Source: Niabella aurantiaca DSM 17617 (GTDB lineage: Bacteria; Bacteroidota; Bacteroidia; Chitinophagales; Chitinophagaceae). From it: a DNA stretch of 64,000 nt. Below, in pieces: positions 28,701-36,852 of this stretch. The DNA lies in contig NZ_KB893626.1 of assembly GCF_000374125.1 (NCBI RefSeq), forward strand, positions 186,001 through 250,000, read 5' to 3'. The position numbers and the translations under genes are program-made. Within the stretch, counting starts at the first letter, position 1. The number at the start of each line of letters is the position of its first letter. The notes under the pieces were generated by a model. The model had not been told where the DNA came from and searched no databases. It saw nothing but the letters and a program-made list of their open reading frames with translations.

Positions 28701-28905
28701 CACATTGTCGTATAACTTTGCTCCTGAGTTTTTAAGAAGGTTCCGGATGACCAGTGCGCGGTTGAACCTCACAGCGGCAAACGTATATACTTTTTCCAGG
28801 TATACCGGACCCGACCCGGAACTGGTAACCAGCTTTGGACGTGATAAATCAAAAGGATATCCCAATGCCCGCACCTATTCCCTCGGTTTAAGTGTTCAGT
28901 TTTAA
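25714..28905 (+). CDS. SusC/RagA-family TonB-dependent receptor (second of the 19-kb operon)
   Basis: Full-length SusC of about 1063 residues. After the signal peptide (to about NATNGQ) comes a carboxypeptidase-regulatory-like domain (TLKGRVTDKDLGTGKPGVTVSAG...FSHAGYNVRDY), then the plug (VVELLQGKVAGLDVQNNNGSPGGMGTINLRGASS, PLFVVDGTPIDV, DIEKVDVLRDAAATAQYGSRAAYGVIVITTK) and the barrel ending in SLGLSVQF. The frame opens at a GTG at 25708, but the ATG at 25714 is preferred. It begins 12 bases after the DUF5007 gene and is followed by its own SusD. Confidence 0.94.
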   Translation: MKLLKSKSIEMRLFFSVIGVLFITGFWNATNGQTKVTLKGRVTDKDLGTGKPGVTVSAGKPPVPVTQTDENGGFTVTVSLGTNLLFSHAGYNVRDYKVTAADTSDVLYIELEQSGASSLSEVRVEGYRTKNRDAATGSSATISGKVLQDVPVSNVVELLQGKVAGLDVQNNNGSPGGMGTINLRGASSISMTSDGYLRPTSPLFVVDGTPIDVNSGYEYGFQSSGPGISPIALIPPQDIEKVDVLRDAAATAQYGSRAAYGVIVITTKRGLSKVPIVSYSAQFFTKTPPKLRPILGGKEERLSRIQAILDYDSSAASALALINRYPALSDSLNPYYNNATDWQKYFFRTTLNQDHTIQVRGGDKTFNYKTNLNYYQEAGIIRNTGFKRYSLSMNARYWPVENFLADISLQGSLGQKQAGSSNTMDQDKVYNAIRSSTLMPASIYSGTGEVFNLDAIRSNNKSANILGTLNLQWEFVKGLTLRNNFSYNFNSGTEDTYTPSYLNNNSSEGITYSDRRYVINNRVSLDFVKMIGEAFQLSGGAVNEISTEGFRASRNVLVGFPSDQIEGSIGYNPMRSRGGILDNLYDKRIVGNLGYLSFNYDKRYVIDLNYRLDATSSNGPSAGYLKNPSISARWNFQKEKFLSNLEWLSYGAVRGSWGRTIAPTGDIFDVYGKYIIGQQYNNNPTVFIDLNRVPNVAFLPLTTTKTNFGTEFGLFNNRLEVNYDTYYETVDNEGREIALPNTSGFAKKMTNETSMAKFGHELTLTLRVFSPEKPVQWTVSANGALNRKVVTRLPGGLREFVFPVNDGGSNIPVVYRLGKDLTPLIYYNTGVYASTADVPVNPATGKRMQLGNQGFYMQGGDPRWVDVNGDYVIDDRDLLPLGNPFPRATGGIYSTVQYKDFMLVTQVNYTLVRDILNEAAATELSSYTTNIFAGGAVPPIENYNYWKADPGEKTTGTVGAVYPNPYDFRRAATLDPFRTNQSLFLEDGSYWKISQITLSYNFAPEFLRRFRMTSARLNLTAANVYTFSRYTGPDPELVTSFGRDKSKGYPNARTYSLGLSVQF

Positions 28906-28922
28906 TTCAAAAACAGAATTTG

Positions 28923-30494
28923 ATGATTATGAAAAGAATTATATATAGCCTGTTGTTCGTTGCTGCGGTAACCGGCGTTACCGGCTGTAAAAAGTTTTTG
29001 AACGTGGATCCGCCCAGCGACCTCTCCGGTAACAACTTCTGGCAAACGGTAGAGGATGTGGAAAAGTTCACCAATGGGAATTATGAGCTGTTCCGTGAGG
29101 CGGTAACGCGGTTGAACATGCAGGCCGGGGCCGGTGATGCCGAGTATCCCTATCTTCCTTTTGCAGGTGAATTAAGAGGAGGAATGGTAAAAGAGAATAC
29201 GGAGCTGGGCTGGGGCCGGGGTTATATTGCAGACCTCGCCAATAACAATATCCGCCGCTTTGTAGATTTTCAATACAGCGGGAACAACTGGAACGCCATC
29301 TTCAATCATAAACGGTTCACCCAATGGGATCGTTACTACCGGGTGATTGCGGCTGCCAATATTGCGGTTGACCGTATCGATGGGGTACCCGACCCGAACC
29401 TGACCGATCAGCTGAAGGCACAGTACAAGGGAGAGGCCGTTTTTATCCGTTGCCTGGCCTATTTCTTTATGGTGCGGCAGTTTGGAGATGTGGCCTATTA
29501 TACAGAACCTTATTTCTCCGATCCCATGAAGCGGATGCCGATGGTGGAAGTGTTGAAGAACTGCATCACCGATATGAAATCGGCCTATAAAGGAATGGCA
29601 TGGAGCTATACCGACCCCTTTTATGTGGGGATCCGGGGTATGCGCGGAGGAGCCATTGCCCTGATGATGGAGATGAATCTCTGGCTGGCAGGTTTTGACC
29701 AGGGGAATGCAGTCAATTATTATAATGAGGTCGTTGCCCTCGCCGACGAGATCCGTAATGAAAACGGCGGGGCTTATGAGCTGTTGCCCATCGGCCGGTA
29801 CATCGAAATATTCAAAGGCCGCAGCAAAGAGAATCTTTTTGGAGTGCCTCAGAACAGGAACTATGGAGAATCATTCGGATGGAGCGACTTTTTTGACCAG
29901 GTAAAGTACGACCCGCTCCGGCCTACTTCGGCATCGATCCCCTACATGAGCTATACCGGCGATTTTATGAGGGCGCTTTATCCGGAAGGAGGAAATGATC
30001 AGCGATTAAGCCTGTGGTTCAATCCTGCCACGGCGTATGCGGCCAACCGGACCTTCCAGATGAAGAAGTTCCTGGTGACGGCGGATCCCAATTCCATTGA
30101 CTTTAACAGCCGGAACGATGCCACGCAATGTATCTACCGGTATGCCGATATTTTTTTAATGCAGGCAGAAGCATACTCCGGTTTGGGAGATGAAGCCAGT
30201 GCAAAGGATATTGTGAATAATATTATACGGAAGCGCGCGGGGGCAGATCCGATCGCCGAAACAGGGGAGGACTTTAAGGAGCAGCTGTTCCTGGAAAGAG
30301 CCCGTGAGTTTATCGGTGAAGGGCATTACTGGTTTGACCTGGTTCGCACCAGAAGGATCACCGATCCGCGGTTCAAATACAGCTATCATTGCTCTGTAGA
30401 CCAGTTCCGGCGCGGGGCATGGACCTGGCCGATCGACCGCGGTGCGCTCGTACAGAATCCGCAAATGACCTTAAATATGTATTGGGAACAATAA
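28923..30494 (+). CDS. SusD/RagB-family lipoprotein (second of the 19-kb operon)
   Basis: 523-residue SusD-like lipoprotein with its lipobox at Cys22 (GVTGC, then KK). Typical features: VDPPSDLSGNNFWQTVEDVEKF, YYRVIAAANIAVDRIDG, EAVFIRCLAYFFMVRQFGDVAYY, a late CIYRYADIFLMQAEAYSGLGDE helix, ERAREFIGEGHYWFDLVRTRRI and LVQNPQMTLNMYWEQ. The frame runs back to a TTG at 28920; ATG at 28923 or 28929 is more likely. It pairs with the SusC gene 17 bases upstream. Confidence 0.94.
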   Translation: MIMKRIIYSLLFVAAVTGVTGCKKFLNVDPPSDLSGNNFWQTVEDVEKFTNGNYELFREAVTRLNMQAGAGDAEYPYLPFAGELRGGMVKENTELGWGRGYIADLANNNIRRFVDFQYSGNNWNAIFNHKRFTQWDRYYRVIAAANIAVDRIDGVPDPNLTDQLKAQYKGEAVFIRCLAYFFMVRQFGDVAYYTEPYFSDPMKRMPMVEVLKNCITDMKSAYKGMAWSYTDPFYVGIRGMRGGAIALMMEMNLWLAGFDQGNAVNYYNEVVALADEIRNENGGAYELLPIGRYIEIFKGRSKENLFGVPQNRNYGESFGWSDFFDQVKYDPLRPTSASIPYMSYTGDFMRALYPEGGNDQRLSLWFNPATAYAANRTFQMKKFLVTADPNSIDFNSRNDATQCIYRYADIFLMQAEAYSGLGDEASAKDIVNNIIRKRAGADPIAETGEDFKEQLFLERAREFIGEGHYWFDLVRTRRITDPRFKYSYHCSVDQFRRGAWTWPIDRGALVQNPQMTLNMYWEQ

Positions 30495-30508
30495 TAAAGC
30501 ATAAGTAT

Positions 30509-31249
30509 ATGTATAAAAAGTTTAAATGGTTCATGGTGGTGGTGGTGATGCTGATGGCTGGAACCTCCTGTAAAAAAGACTACTTTAAAGATACCGGTGT
30601 GCACAAAGGCGATTACGACGGCTCTGTGCTGGCATACCTTAAGTCCCGGCCGGAGTACTTTGATTCGCTGGTAAAGGTGATCAACTTTGCCGGTATGAAC
30701 GATGTCTTTGAGAATGATCAGATCACATTCTTCGCACCGCCGGATTCCACGATCCGCAGTACATTTAAAATGGCAAACTTTTACCTGGACCAGGTGGGCT
30801 TACCGCATGTTGACCGGATCGAACAGATAAAGCCCGAGGTTTGGAGACAGATGCTGAGCCGTTATCTTTTCAAGGGAGCAAAGTCATTAACGGATTATCC
30901 GCAGCTGGACTTTGCCAATATCGCAGCATTTCCGGGACAGATCTATAGCTCATATGATGATCAGCTGATCAATATAGGCGCAGTGTACGGTTCCGGTGGT
31001 GGTGTTCCCTATGCAGGCTACCGGTGGCTGGCCATCTCCTATATCCCTTCGCGGTCCTCCGCAAGAGATCCGGCAACCTGGATCTCCTCCGCGGTGGCTA
31101 CTACAAATATTCATCCGAAAAACGGATACATACATGTGTTGCAATATACTGTCGAGAGTATTGAGGGAAGCCAGTACACGGCGCATTATTTCGGATTTGA
31201 TCCCTTTAATTTTCTTGAGGTCGCGCTGTCAAAGGGGATCGATAATTAA
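30509..31249 (+). CDS. Fasciclin-domain lipoprotein 2
   Basis: 246-residue lipoprotein (Cys21, GTSC followed by KK) with one FAS1-like domain: GSVLAYLKSRPEYFDSLVKVINFAGMNDVF, ITFFAPPDSTI, WRQMLSRYLFKG and a closing NGYIHVLQY. It resembles the fasciclin protein behind the first SusCD pair in length, domain start (VLAYLKSRPEYFDSL against IEYLQSQPGLYDSM) and position. The frame extends upstream into the SusD gene, but the ATG at 30509 gives the clean signal peptide and lies 14 bases after the SusD stop. Confidence 0.85.
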   Translation: MYKKFKWFMVVVVMLMAGTSCKKDYFKDTGVHKGDYDGSVLAYLKSRPEYFDSLVKVINFAGMNDVFENDQITFFAPPDSTIRSTFKMANFYLDQVGLPHVDRIEQIKPEVWRQMLSRYLFKGAKSLTDYPQLDFANIAAFPGQIYSSYDDQLINIGAVYGSGGGVPYAGYRWLAISYIPSRSSARDPATWISSAVATTNIHPKNGYIHVLQYTVESIEGSQYTAHYFGFDPFNFLEVALSKGIDN

Positions 31250-31279
31250 AACTATTCACCTTCAATAATTGGAAATAAA

Positions 31280-32926
31280 ATGATATTTAAAAAAGAATGG
31301 GTTTGGGGGTTTATTTTAGCTGCTGCCTTTTCCGGTGCCTTTTCTTCCTGTAATAAATACAAGGTAAGCGAGGAAGCGCTCTATCCGAAAGCTCCTGCCA
31401 CCCGGGTGAAGTTTGACGATGCCCCTCCAACACCGGCATTGGTTGCGGAGAGCGCAATTGTAACCGTAAAATTAACAGGGCTTGGAGGGAAGAAGGGCCA
31501 GTTCCGGTTTTATATTAACCAGGTGGAAGCCGAGGTAATGAACGTTACGGATGAAGAGGTGAGTGTAAAAATTCCGATCACCGCAAGTACCGGATCCTGT
31601 GCAGTGGAGATCGACGGAGAATTTTATTTCGGACCGGTGATCAACATCCGGGGGAAACTAAATATTGATCCTTCCTTTAATACGGGATCTTCCATTTCAA
31701 CCGGCGGTACCAACCGCGGCGAAATTTCCGGTATCCTGAGACGTTCCGGTGGGAATTTCCTGATTTACGGATCGTTTGCAGATTATCAGGCTACATCAAC
31801 CAGTACACTGGCGGTTAACGGACTGGCGGTAGTTGATGAAAACGGTGCTGCGCCAGCAAATGCAGCAAACCGGCTGGCGCTGGGTGCCATGGGGCTGGGT
31901 GGAGGAGCTTCCGTAAGTACAGCATTTGAAGATGGCAACGGAAGGCTCTTTGTAGGAGGTTTGTTCAATACCATGAATGAACAGGGGCCGCTGAACAATG
32001 TGGCCCGCCTCAATAGCAACGGCTCGCTGGATACGGCTCTTTTTGATATTGCCGGCGAGGGTGCGCTGCCTCAAAAATACGGGCCTACGTTTCACGGAGG
32101 CGTAGGAGGGGGCGTGCTGAAATTGTTTAGTACGGCTTCAGGAGTTATTGCAGTGGGCAATTTTAACAGCCAGTCAAGTATCCTTTATGAGCGTTCCACC
32201 AAAGAGAACCCTTATATCGACCGGGTGCAGATCAGCCAGGTAACCCGCATGCAGGAAGACGGGGTTATTGATTCTTCATTTAACCTGGATAAATCGATGC
32301 GTCCCGTTCAGGGGTATACCAACGCCAACGGTCTGATTTTTGACGCCATCCAGGCAGCCAATGGAAAGCTGCTGCTGGTGGGTAGTTTTACCACGTTTGA
32401 AAACCAGAGCGCCGGCCGTATTGTATGTATCGATACCGCAACGGGAAGAAGAGACCCTTCCTTTGTAGCCGGTGGGGCGAATGGCGCCATTAACCGCATT
32501 ACCTATAATAAAAATACAGGAAAGATATTGCTGACCGGCAATTTTACAACCTATAACGGTCAGCCTGCCAATGGTGTTGTAATGATCGATCAGAATGGAA
32601 TGGTAGACAATAGTTTTTCCTTCCGGAAAGTGGAAGAAGGGATTCCGAACTACGTGGGACAGCTGGATGACGGGAAGATCCTGGTATCGGGCACATTTAA
32701 CAAATATGCCGGCGTTGTACGGCCCGGTTTTATGGTGCTGAACCCGGATGGAACGTTGGCTGTTGGGTATAACAATCTTGGCTTTTGTAATGGGTATATA
32801 AACGGATTTGTTGAATATTCGAGCGCTACGGACCCTACCATCCGCTTTGTAATGATGGTAGGCAGCTTTACCCGGTTTGATGGAAAACAAGTAGGGAATA
32901 TTGTAAAACTACGGTTCCAGAATTAG
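31280..32926 (+). CDS. Lipoprotein with DUF5008-like and delta-60 propeller repeats
   Basis: 548 residues, lipobox at Cys24 (FSSC). The N-terminal 130 residues resemble an IPT/TIG-like DUF5008 domain (VTVKLTGLGGKKGQFRFYIN). The rest is built from delta-60 (DUF5122) repeats of roughly 50 residues, each with a G-x-F-x-x-Y/F-x-G core and an aspartate-rich end: VGSFTTFENQSAGRIVCID, TGNFTTYNGQPANGVVMID, SGTFNKYAGVVRPGFMVLN, VGSFTRFDGKQVGNIVKL. These form a beta-propeller-like surface likely used for binding. It takes the place behind the second fasciclin gene that DUF5007 takes behind the first. Confidence 0.82.
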   Translation: MIFKKEWVWGFILAAAFSGAFSSCNKYKVSEEALYPKAPATRVKFDDAPPTPALVAESAIVTVKLTGLGGKKGQFRFYINQVEAEVMNVTDEEVSVKIPITASTGSCAVEIDGEFYFGPVINIRGKLNIDPSFNTGSSISTGGTNRGEISGILRRSGGNFLIYGSFADYQATSTSTLAVNGLAVVDENGAAPANAANRLALGAMGLGGGASVSTAFEDGNGRLFVGGLFNTMNEQGPLNNVARLNSNGSLDTALFDIAGEGALPQKYGPTFHGGVGGGVLKLFSTASGVIAVGNFNSQSSILYERSTKENPYIDRVQISQVTRMQEDGVIDSSFNLDKSMRPVQGYTNANGLIFDAIQAANGKLLLVGSFTTFENQSAGRIVCIDTATGRRDPSFVAGGANGAINRITYNKNTGKILLTGNFTTYNGQPANGVVMIDQNGMVDNSFSFRKVEEGIPNYVGQLDDGKILVSGTFNKYAGVVRPGFMVLNPDGTLAVGYNNLGFCNGYINGFVEYSSATDPTIRFVMMVGSFTRFDGKQVGNIVKLRFQN

Positions 32927-32955
32927 TGTGAATCATTAAATAATAGCAGTTAACT

Positions 32956-34812
32956 ATGCACAAATTTTTGAAAACCTCAGGTCAGTTAGCCGGTATCGTC
33001 CTGATACTCGTTGCAGCGGTTACTTTTTCCTGCAATAAGCCTTTTGAGGATAACCTGAGTAATAATATAACGGGAACCGATACCGTAAAGACCGGCTATA
33101 AAGTACTGTACGTCATTATGGATGGCGCCCGTGGCGAAGCATTCGGAGCTTCCGAACGCCCGGTTTTACGGGGCATGGAAGAGAACGGCGTTTATACAAC
33201 GAGTGGCCTGGGCGATTATGAGCGAAAGGACAGTAGTTTTACAAATGAAAATGCATGGGCCAATATGCTTACGGGGGTTACACAAAGCAAGCACCTGATC
33301 AAAGGGACTTCTTTTGCAGGCAATGCACTTGATAAATACCCGACGTTTGTGAGCCGTTTGAAAACATTACGCCCTGATGTGCGCACCGCTGCTTTTGTTT
33401 CATCCACATCCTTAAAGGACAATTTGCTGGCGGATGCTACGGTATCGCAAACGCTGGCTAATGATGCTGCTGTTCAGAATGCTGTTCTGGCAGAGTTGGG
33501 AAACCCGGCTGCCGATATTTTGATCGCGCAATATAATGGTATTCAGCAAGCAGGCGATCAGTTTGGGTACGACAATCATGTACAGGGATACCAGGCAGCG
33601 ATCCTGCAGATGGATAGTTATATTGGGGCATTAAGGGATGCGGTTGTTTCCCGGCCCGGTTTTTCGAATGAAAGCTGGTTGATCATTATAGCCTCAAGTG
33701 ATGGCGGCCTTACAACAACCGCTCCTGCAGATGTTACGGCTTACGGAGATCCGCTCAGGAATGCCTATGTGCTTTTTTACAATCCCCGTTTTTCGACCCG
33801 GTTGGTAGAAAAACCGGCAAACACAAGAGGGAGTGGCGCTTATACCGGTAATGCCGTGCGGCTTTACGGAAACCCCAATACGGCAACTGGTGGCGGAGGA
33901 ACGAATGTCATTGTTCAAAATAAGGCGGGCGAAACCAACCAGTTAGCTTTAGACCCCGGCCAGGGCCCCTACACTATGGAAGCAAGGATCAAGCTCAATC
34001 CCCGGCCGGATGGATCCTATAACTATTCGAACTCAGGTGGGATGCCCTTTTTGTCCAAAGCGCGGTACCGGTACAATGGAGACTATAGCGGTGTGAACTC
34101 CGGCTGGTCTATTTTCAGGAACGGGACCAATACCACGCTCTGGTTTAGAAGCGACGGGGCCGTAAGTGGTACAAGGATAGGTACGGAGTTTACTACGGCT
34201 ACTGCAATCAATGATGGGGCCTGGCATTCCCTGGCCTTCACGATCTCAAAAGCGGGTACAAGTGTTTCCATAAAAGCCTATGTAGATGGCCTTGCAAGCG
34301 GATCACAGCAGTTGACGCTTGCTTCGGAAGCGGATGGCATCACTTCCGCTGCACCGCTTACACTGGGTTATAATGATAATATATTTGGCGGCACCAACTA
34401 CATGGACATGAGCATCGCCGATGTCAGGATCTGGAGGGCAACATTGCCGGCAGATGTGATCTATCAATACAGCTGCCTTCCCGGCAGACCACCCGTTAGC
34501 CATCCTTTTTTCAGCTCCCTGGCCGGCTTCTGGGATGGAACTGTCGGATCCGGATCGGATAATATGATCCTGGATGAAACGGGTAATGGACGCAATGCCC
34601 TTGTAAATGCCAATAACGGAGGGAACATTCAATGGAAATCCTTCTCCCAGACAAGCAATAATCTTTGTCCTGCTCCGGACGACGCCTACTTTGCGCGGGT
34701 GCCGAACACCAGGGATATTCCATTGCAGATACTCAGATGGATGGGCATCAATAGCGTAACGGCCCCCCAGGTGGACGGCAGGATCTGGCTGAGCTCATTT
34801 GACAATTTATAA
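32956..34812 (+). CDS. LamG lipoprotein with degenerate phosphatase-like domain 1
   Basis: 618 residues, lipobox at Cys26 (TFSC). Residues about 45-300 look like the alkaline-phosphatase/phosphodiesterase fold: KVLYVIMDGARGEAFGAS at the start (Asp56), ENAWANMLTGVTQSKH at the nucleophile loop, and WLIIIASSDGG where active enzymes have (T/S)DHG; the metal-binding His is replaced by Gly250. The C-terminal half is a LamG/concanavalin-like jelly roll (PYTMEARIKLNPRPDG, GWSIFRNG, AWHSLAFTISKAG, SIADVRIWRATL), which usually binds sugars, followed by a DUF4983-like end. The enzyme half is probably inactive. A paralogue lies just beyond the M60 gene. Confidence 0.78.
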   Translation: MHKFLKTSGQLAGIVLILVAAVTFSCNKPFEDNLSNNITGTDTVKTGYKVLYVIMDGARGEAFGASERPVLRGMEENGVYTTSGLGDYERKDSSFTNENAWANMLTGVTQSKHLIKGTSFAGNALDKYPTFVSRLKTLRPDVRTAAFVSSTSLKDNLLADATVSQTLANDAAVQNAVLAELGNPAADILIAQYNGIQQAGDQFGYDNHVQGYQAAILQMDSYIGALRDAVVSRPGFSNESWLIIIASSDGGLTTTAPADVTAYGDPLRNAYVLFYNPRFSTRLVEKPANTRGSGAYTGNAVRLYGNPNTATGGGGTNVIVQNKAGETNQLALDPGQGPYTMEARIKLNPRPDGSYNYSNSGGMPFLSKARYRYNGDYSGVNSGWSIFRNGTNTTLWFRSDGAVSGTRIGTEFTTATAINDGAWHSLAFTISKAGTSVSIKAYVDGLASGSQQLTLASEADGITSAAPLTLGYNDNIFGGTNYMDMSIADVRIWRATLPADVIYQYSCLPGRPPVSHPFFSSLAGFWDGTVGSGSDNMILDETGNGRNALVNANNGGNIQWKSFSQTSNNLCPAPDDAYFARVPNTRDIPLQILRWMGINSVTAPQVDGRIWLSSFDNL

Positions 34813-34835
34813 TCAACTTATTTAAAAGAAATAAA

Positions 34836-36842
34836 ATGAACCGGAGATTATTATTTAGCCTGCTGCTGACGGGTTTTGTTATAACTGCTTTTTACAGTTG
34901 TAAACGAAACTATGACTTTGGTTACCAGGATGGCTTTCCCGATCAGGGCAAGGACGGTGCTTCGGTAACGGTAGATACGAGTATTAAAAGGATTGATGTC
35001 AGCCGTTATGCAAAGGCGAGGGTGTTTCCCGGACTGGTTTGCTCGGATGAGCCGCGATTGATGGGCTATACGGTGAATATGGATCTGAAATATTTTCCGG
35101 CAGATAAAGACCAGCTGCGGATGAGTACCATACCGCAACCGCAGTTCAGTACCGGATTGTATGCGGCTCCCGGAGAACTGGTGATCATCGATGTTCCCGC
35201 TGGTGCGGGTTCGCTGGGATACCAGGTTGGCGCCTGGACCTATGATGCATCTGCAGTAGAGAACGCGCAGCGCGATCCGATCATTTTTACAAACAACAGT
35301 CTGGCCCCCGGGCGTAACTATTTACGGAACCCCTATGGCGGACCTATTTATATCATTGCCAATACTTCGTACGATGCTCCGGTGCCCATTACCTTCAGCA
35401 ATGTAGTAAAGATGCCTGACTTTATATTGGGAGAAACCAATGAAGCAGAATGGAAAGCGGCAATCAGGAGCTCCTGCGTTCCCTGGCTGGAACTGCGCAG
35501 TAACAACCTCATTTTTACGGTGCCCCGTGAGTTTTGTGTATCGCGGAATATCAGTGATGTGGACGCGCTCATGAAACAGTGGGATGATGCCATTAATTAT
35601 GATTACTACCAGTGGATAGGGCTTAAAGCCGTAACCTCCGGAGACGAAACCGTAGACCAGGCGCCATTGCTTCCCTGGAGGGCGGTATTGGATATTACCC
35701 TGCCTCCCGGTGCGGGTGGTGTATCCGGCTACCCTTTCCGGGCACAATACGGTTATGGGTGGTTTGACGAATGGACAGATCATGATTATATCAATAACGC
35801 TGCCAGCTGGGGTACCTTTCATGAGTTAGGCCATAACCATCAGCAGGGGCAGTACTGGAGCTGGAGCACATTGGGAGAAACTACCAATAACTTGTTCATC
35901 TTCAAAAATGCCCACCGGTTGGGAGTGTACCCCGCCAAGCATACATTTCCTACAGATGACCTGTTGCCAAAGATCAAGGATGCACTTTCATTTGCCGCAA
36001 AGACCGGGGATAAAAATTTTGATGGTTCCGATGCGCTTATTGCCGATCCTTTTAAAAGACTGACTCCTTTTCTGCAGATCTTTGATAAAATACCCGCAAA
36101 CTGGGGCTACCCGGGGCAGGAAGATGGCTGGGGATTTATGACCGCATTGTACAAAAAATCCCGCCGTGCACCCCGGATCTCGACCAACGACCTGCAGAAG
36201 CATGATTTTGTGTATGAAACATTGTGTGAATATACCCGGAAGGACTGGCGGTTGTTTTTTGAAGCCTGGGGCATTAACCTGAGTGCGATTTCGCAGGCCC
36301 GTATGGCGCAGTATCCGTTAATGACGCAGAAAATATGGGAGTATAATCCTATTTCCAGGACAGGTGGGGACGGACATGTAGATTCGCGTGACCAATGGGC
36401 TGTAACCGTGTCGTCCAAGAACAATGACGGACAAGCCATATCGGCGGAACTGGCATTGATCGACGGAGATGCATCCACCTATTGGCATACGCAGTATAAC
36501 CAGGCCCCTCCGCATATTGCTACAATAGATATGGGGCTTACTATACCCATTAAGGGTGTGAAGTTACAGCAGCGGCAGAACCAGCCCCGCCGGCATATTA
36601 AAAATGTATATATCGAATACAGCCTGAACGGTACAAGCTGGACCAAAATAAATGGGCCGGGATCAAATGGAAGGTTTCCCCTGGCAAGTATTTTTCCCAT
36701 GCAAACGATCACCTTTGATACGCAGATATCCTGCCGGTTCTTCAGGATTACGGTTCCCTCAAAGGATGATATTTACTATACAGGAGGTGATCCCGACTGG
36801 AATAATGCCTGTTTAGCTGAAATAGATGTTTTAAAACCTTAA
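34836..36842 (+). CDS. M60-family metallopeptidase with discoidin-like C-terminus
   Basis: 668-residue lipoprotein (Cys22, AFYSC) predicted to cut heavily glycosylated proteins, the known activity of M60 enzymes on mucins. The zinc motif HELGHN (His329, Glu330, His333) is followed 15 residues later by Glu348 in LGETTNN, matching HExxH-x(8-28)-E. GTFHELGHNHQQ and the downstream EDGWGFMTALYKKSRR and YTRKDWRLFFEAWGI are typical. The last 140 residues form an F5/8 type C module (ALIDGDASTYWHTQYN, HIATIDMG, RRHIKNVYIEYS, CRFFRITV). It is the only clear hydrolase of the 19-kb operon and so defines the likely substrate class: glycoprotein or glycopeptide. Confidence 0.9.
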   Translation: MNRRLLFSLLLTGFVITAFYSCKRNYDFGYQDGFPDQGKDGASVTVDTSIKRIDVSRYAKARVFPGLVCSDEPRLMGYTVNMDLKYFPADKDQLRMSTIPQPQFSTGLYAAPGELVIIDVPAGAGSLGYQVGAWTYDASAVENAQRDPIIFTNNSLAPGRNYLRNPYGGPIYIIANTSYDAPVPITFSNVVKMPDFILGETNEAEWKAAIRSSCVPWLELRSNNLIFTVPREFCVSRNISDVDALMKQWDDAINYDYYQWIGLKAVTSGDETVDQAPLLPWRAVLDITLPPGAGGVSGYPFRAQYGYGWFDEWTDHDYINNAASWGTFHELGHNHQQGQYWSWSTLGETTNNLFIFKNAHRLGVYPAKHTFPTDDLLPKIKDALSFAAKTGDKNFDGSDALIADPFKRLTPFLQIFDKIPANWGYPGQEDGWGFMTALYKKSRRAPRISTNDLQKHDFVYETLCEYTRKDWRLFFEAWGINLSAISQARMAQYPLMTQKIWEYNPISRTGGDGHVDSRDQWAVTVSSKNNDGQAISAELALIDGDASTYWHTQYNQAPPHIATIDMGLTIPIKGVKLQQRQNQPRRHIKNVYIEYSLNGTSWTKINGPGSNGRFPLASIFPMQTITFDTQISCRFFRITVPSKDDIYYTGGDPDWNNACLAEIDVLKP

Positions 36843-36852
36843 ATGATTTAAA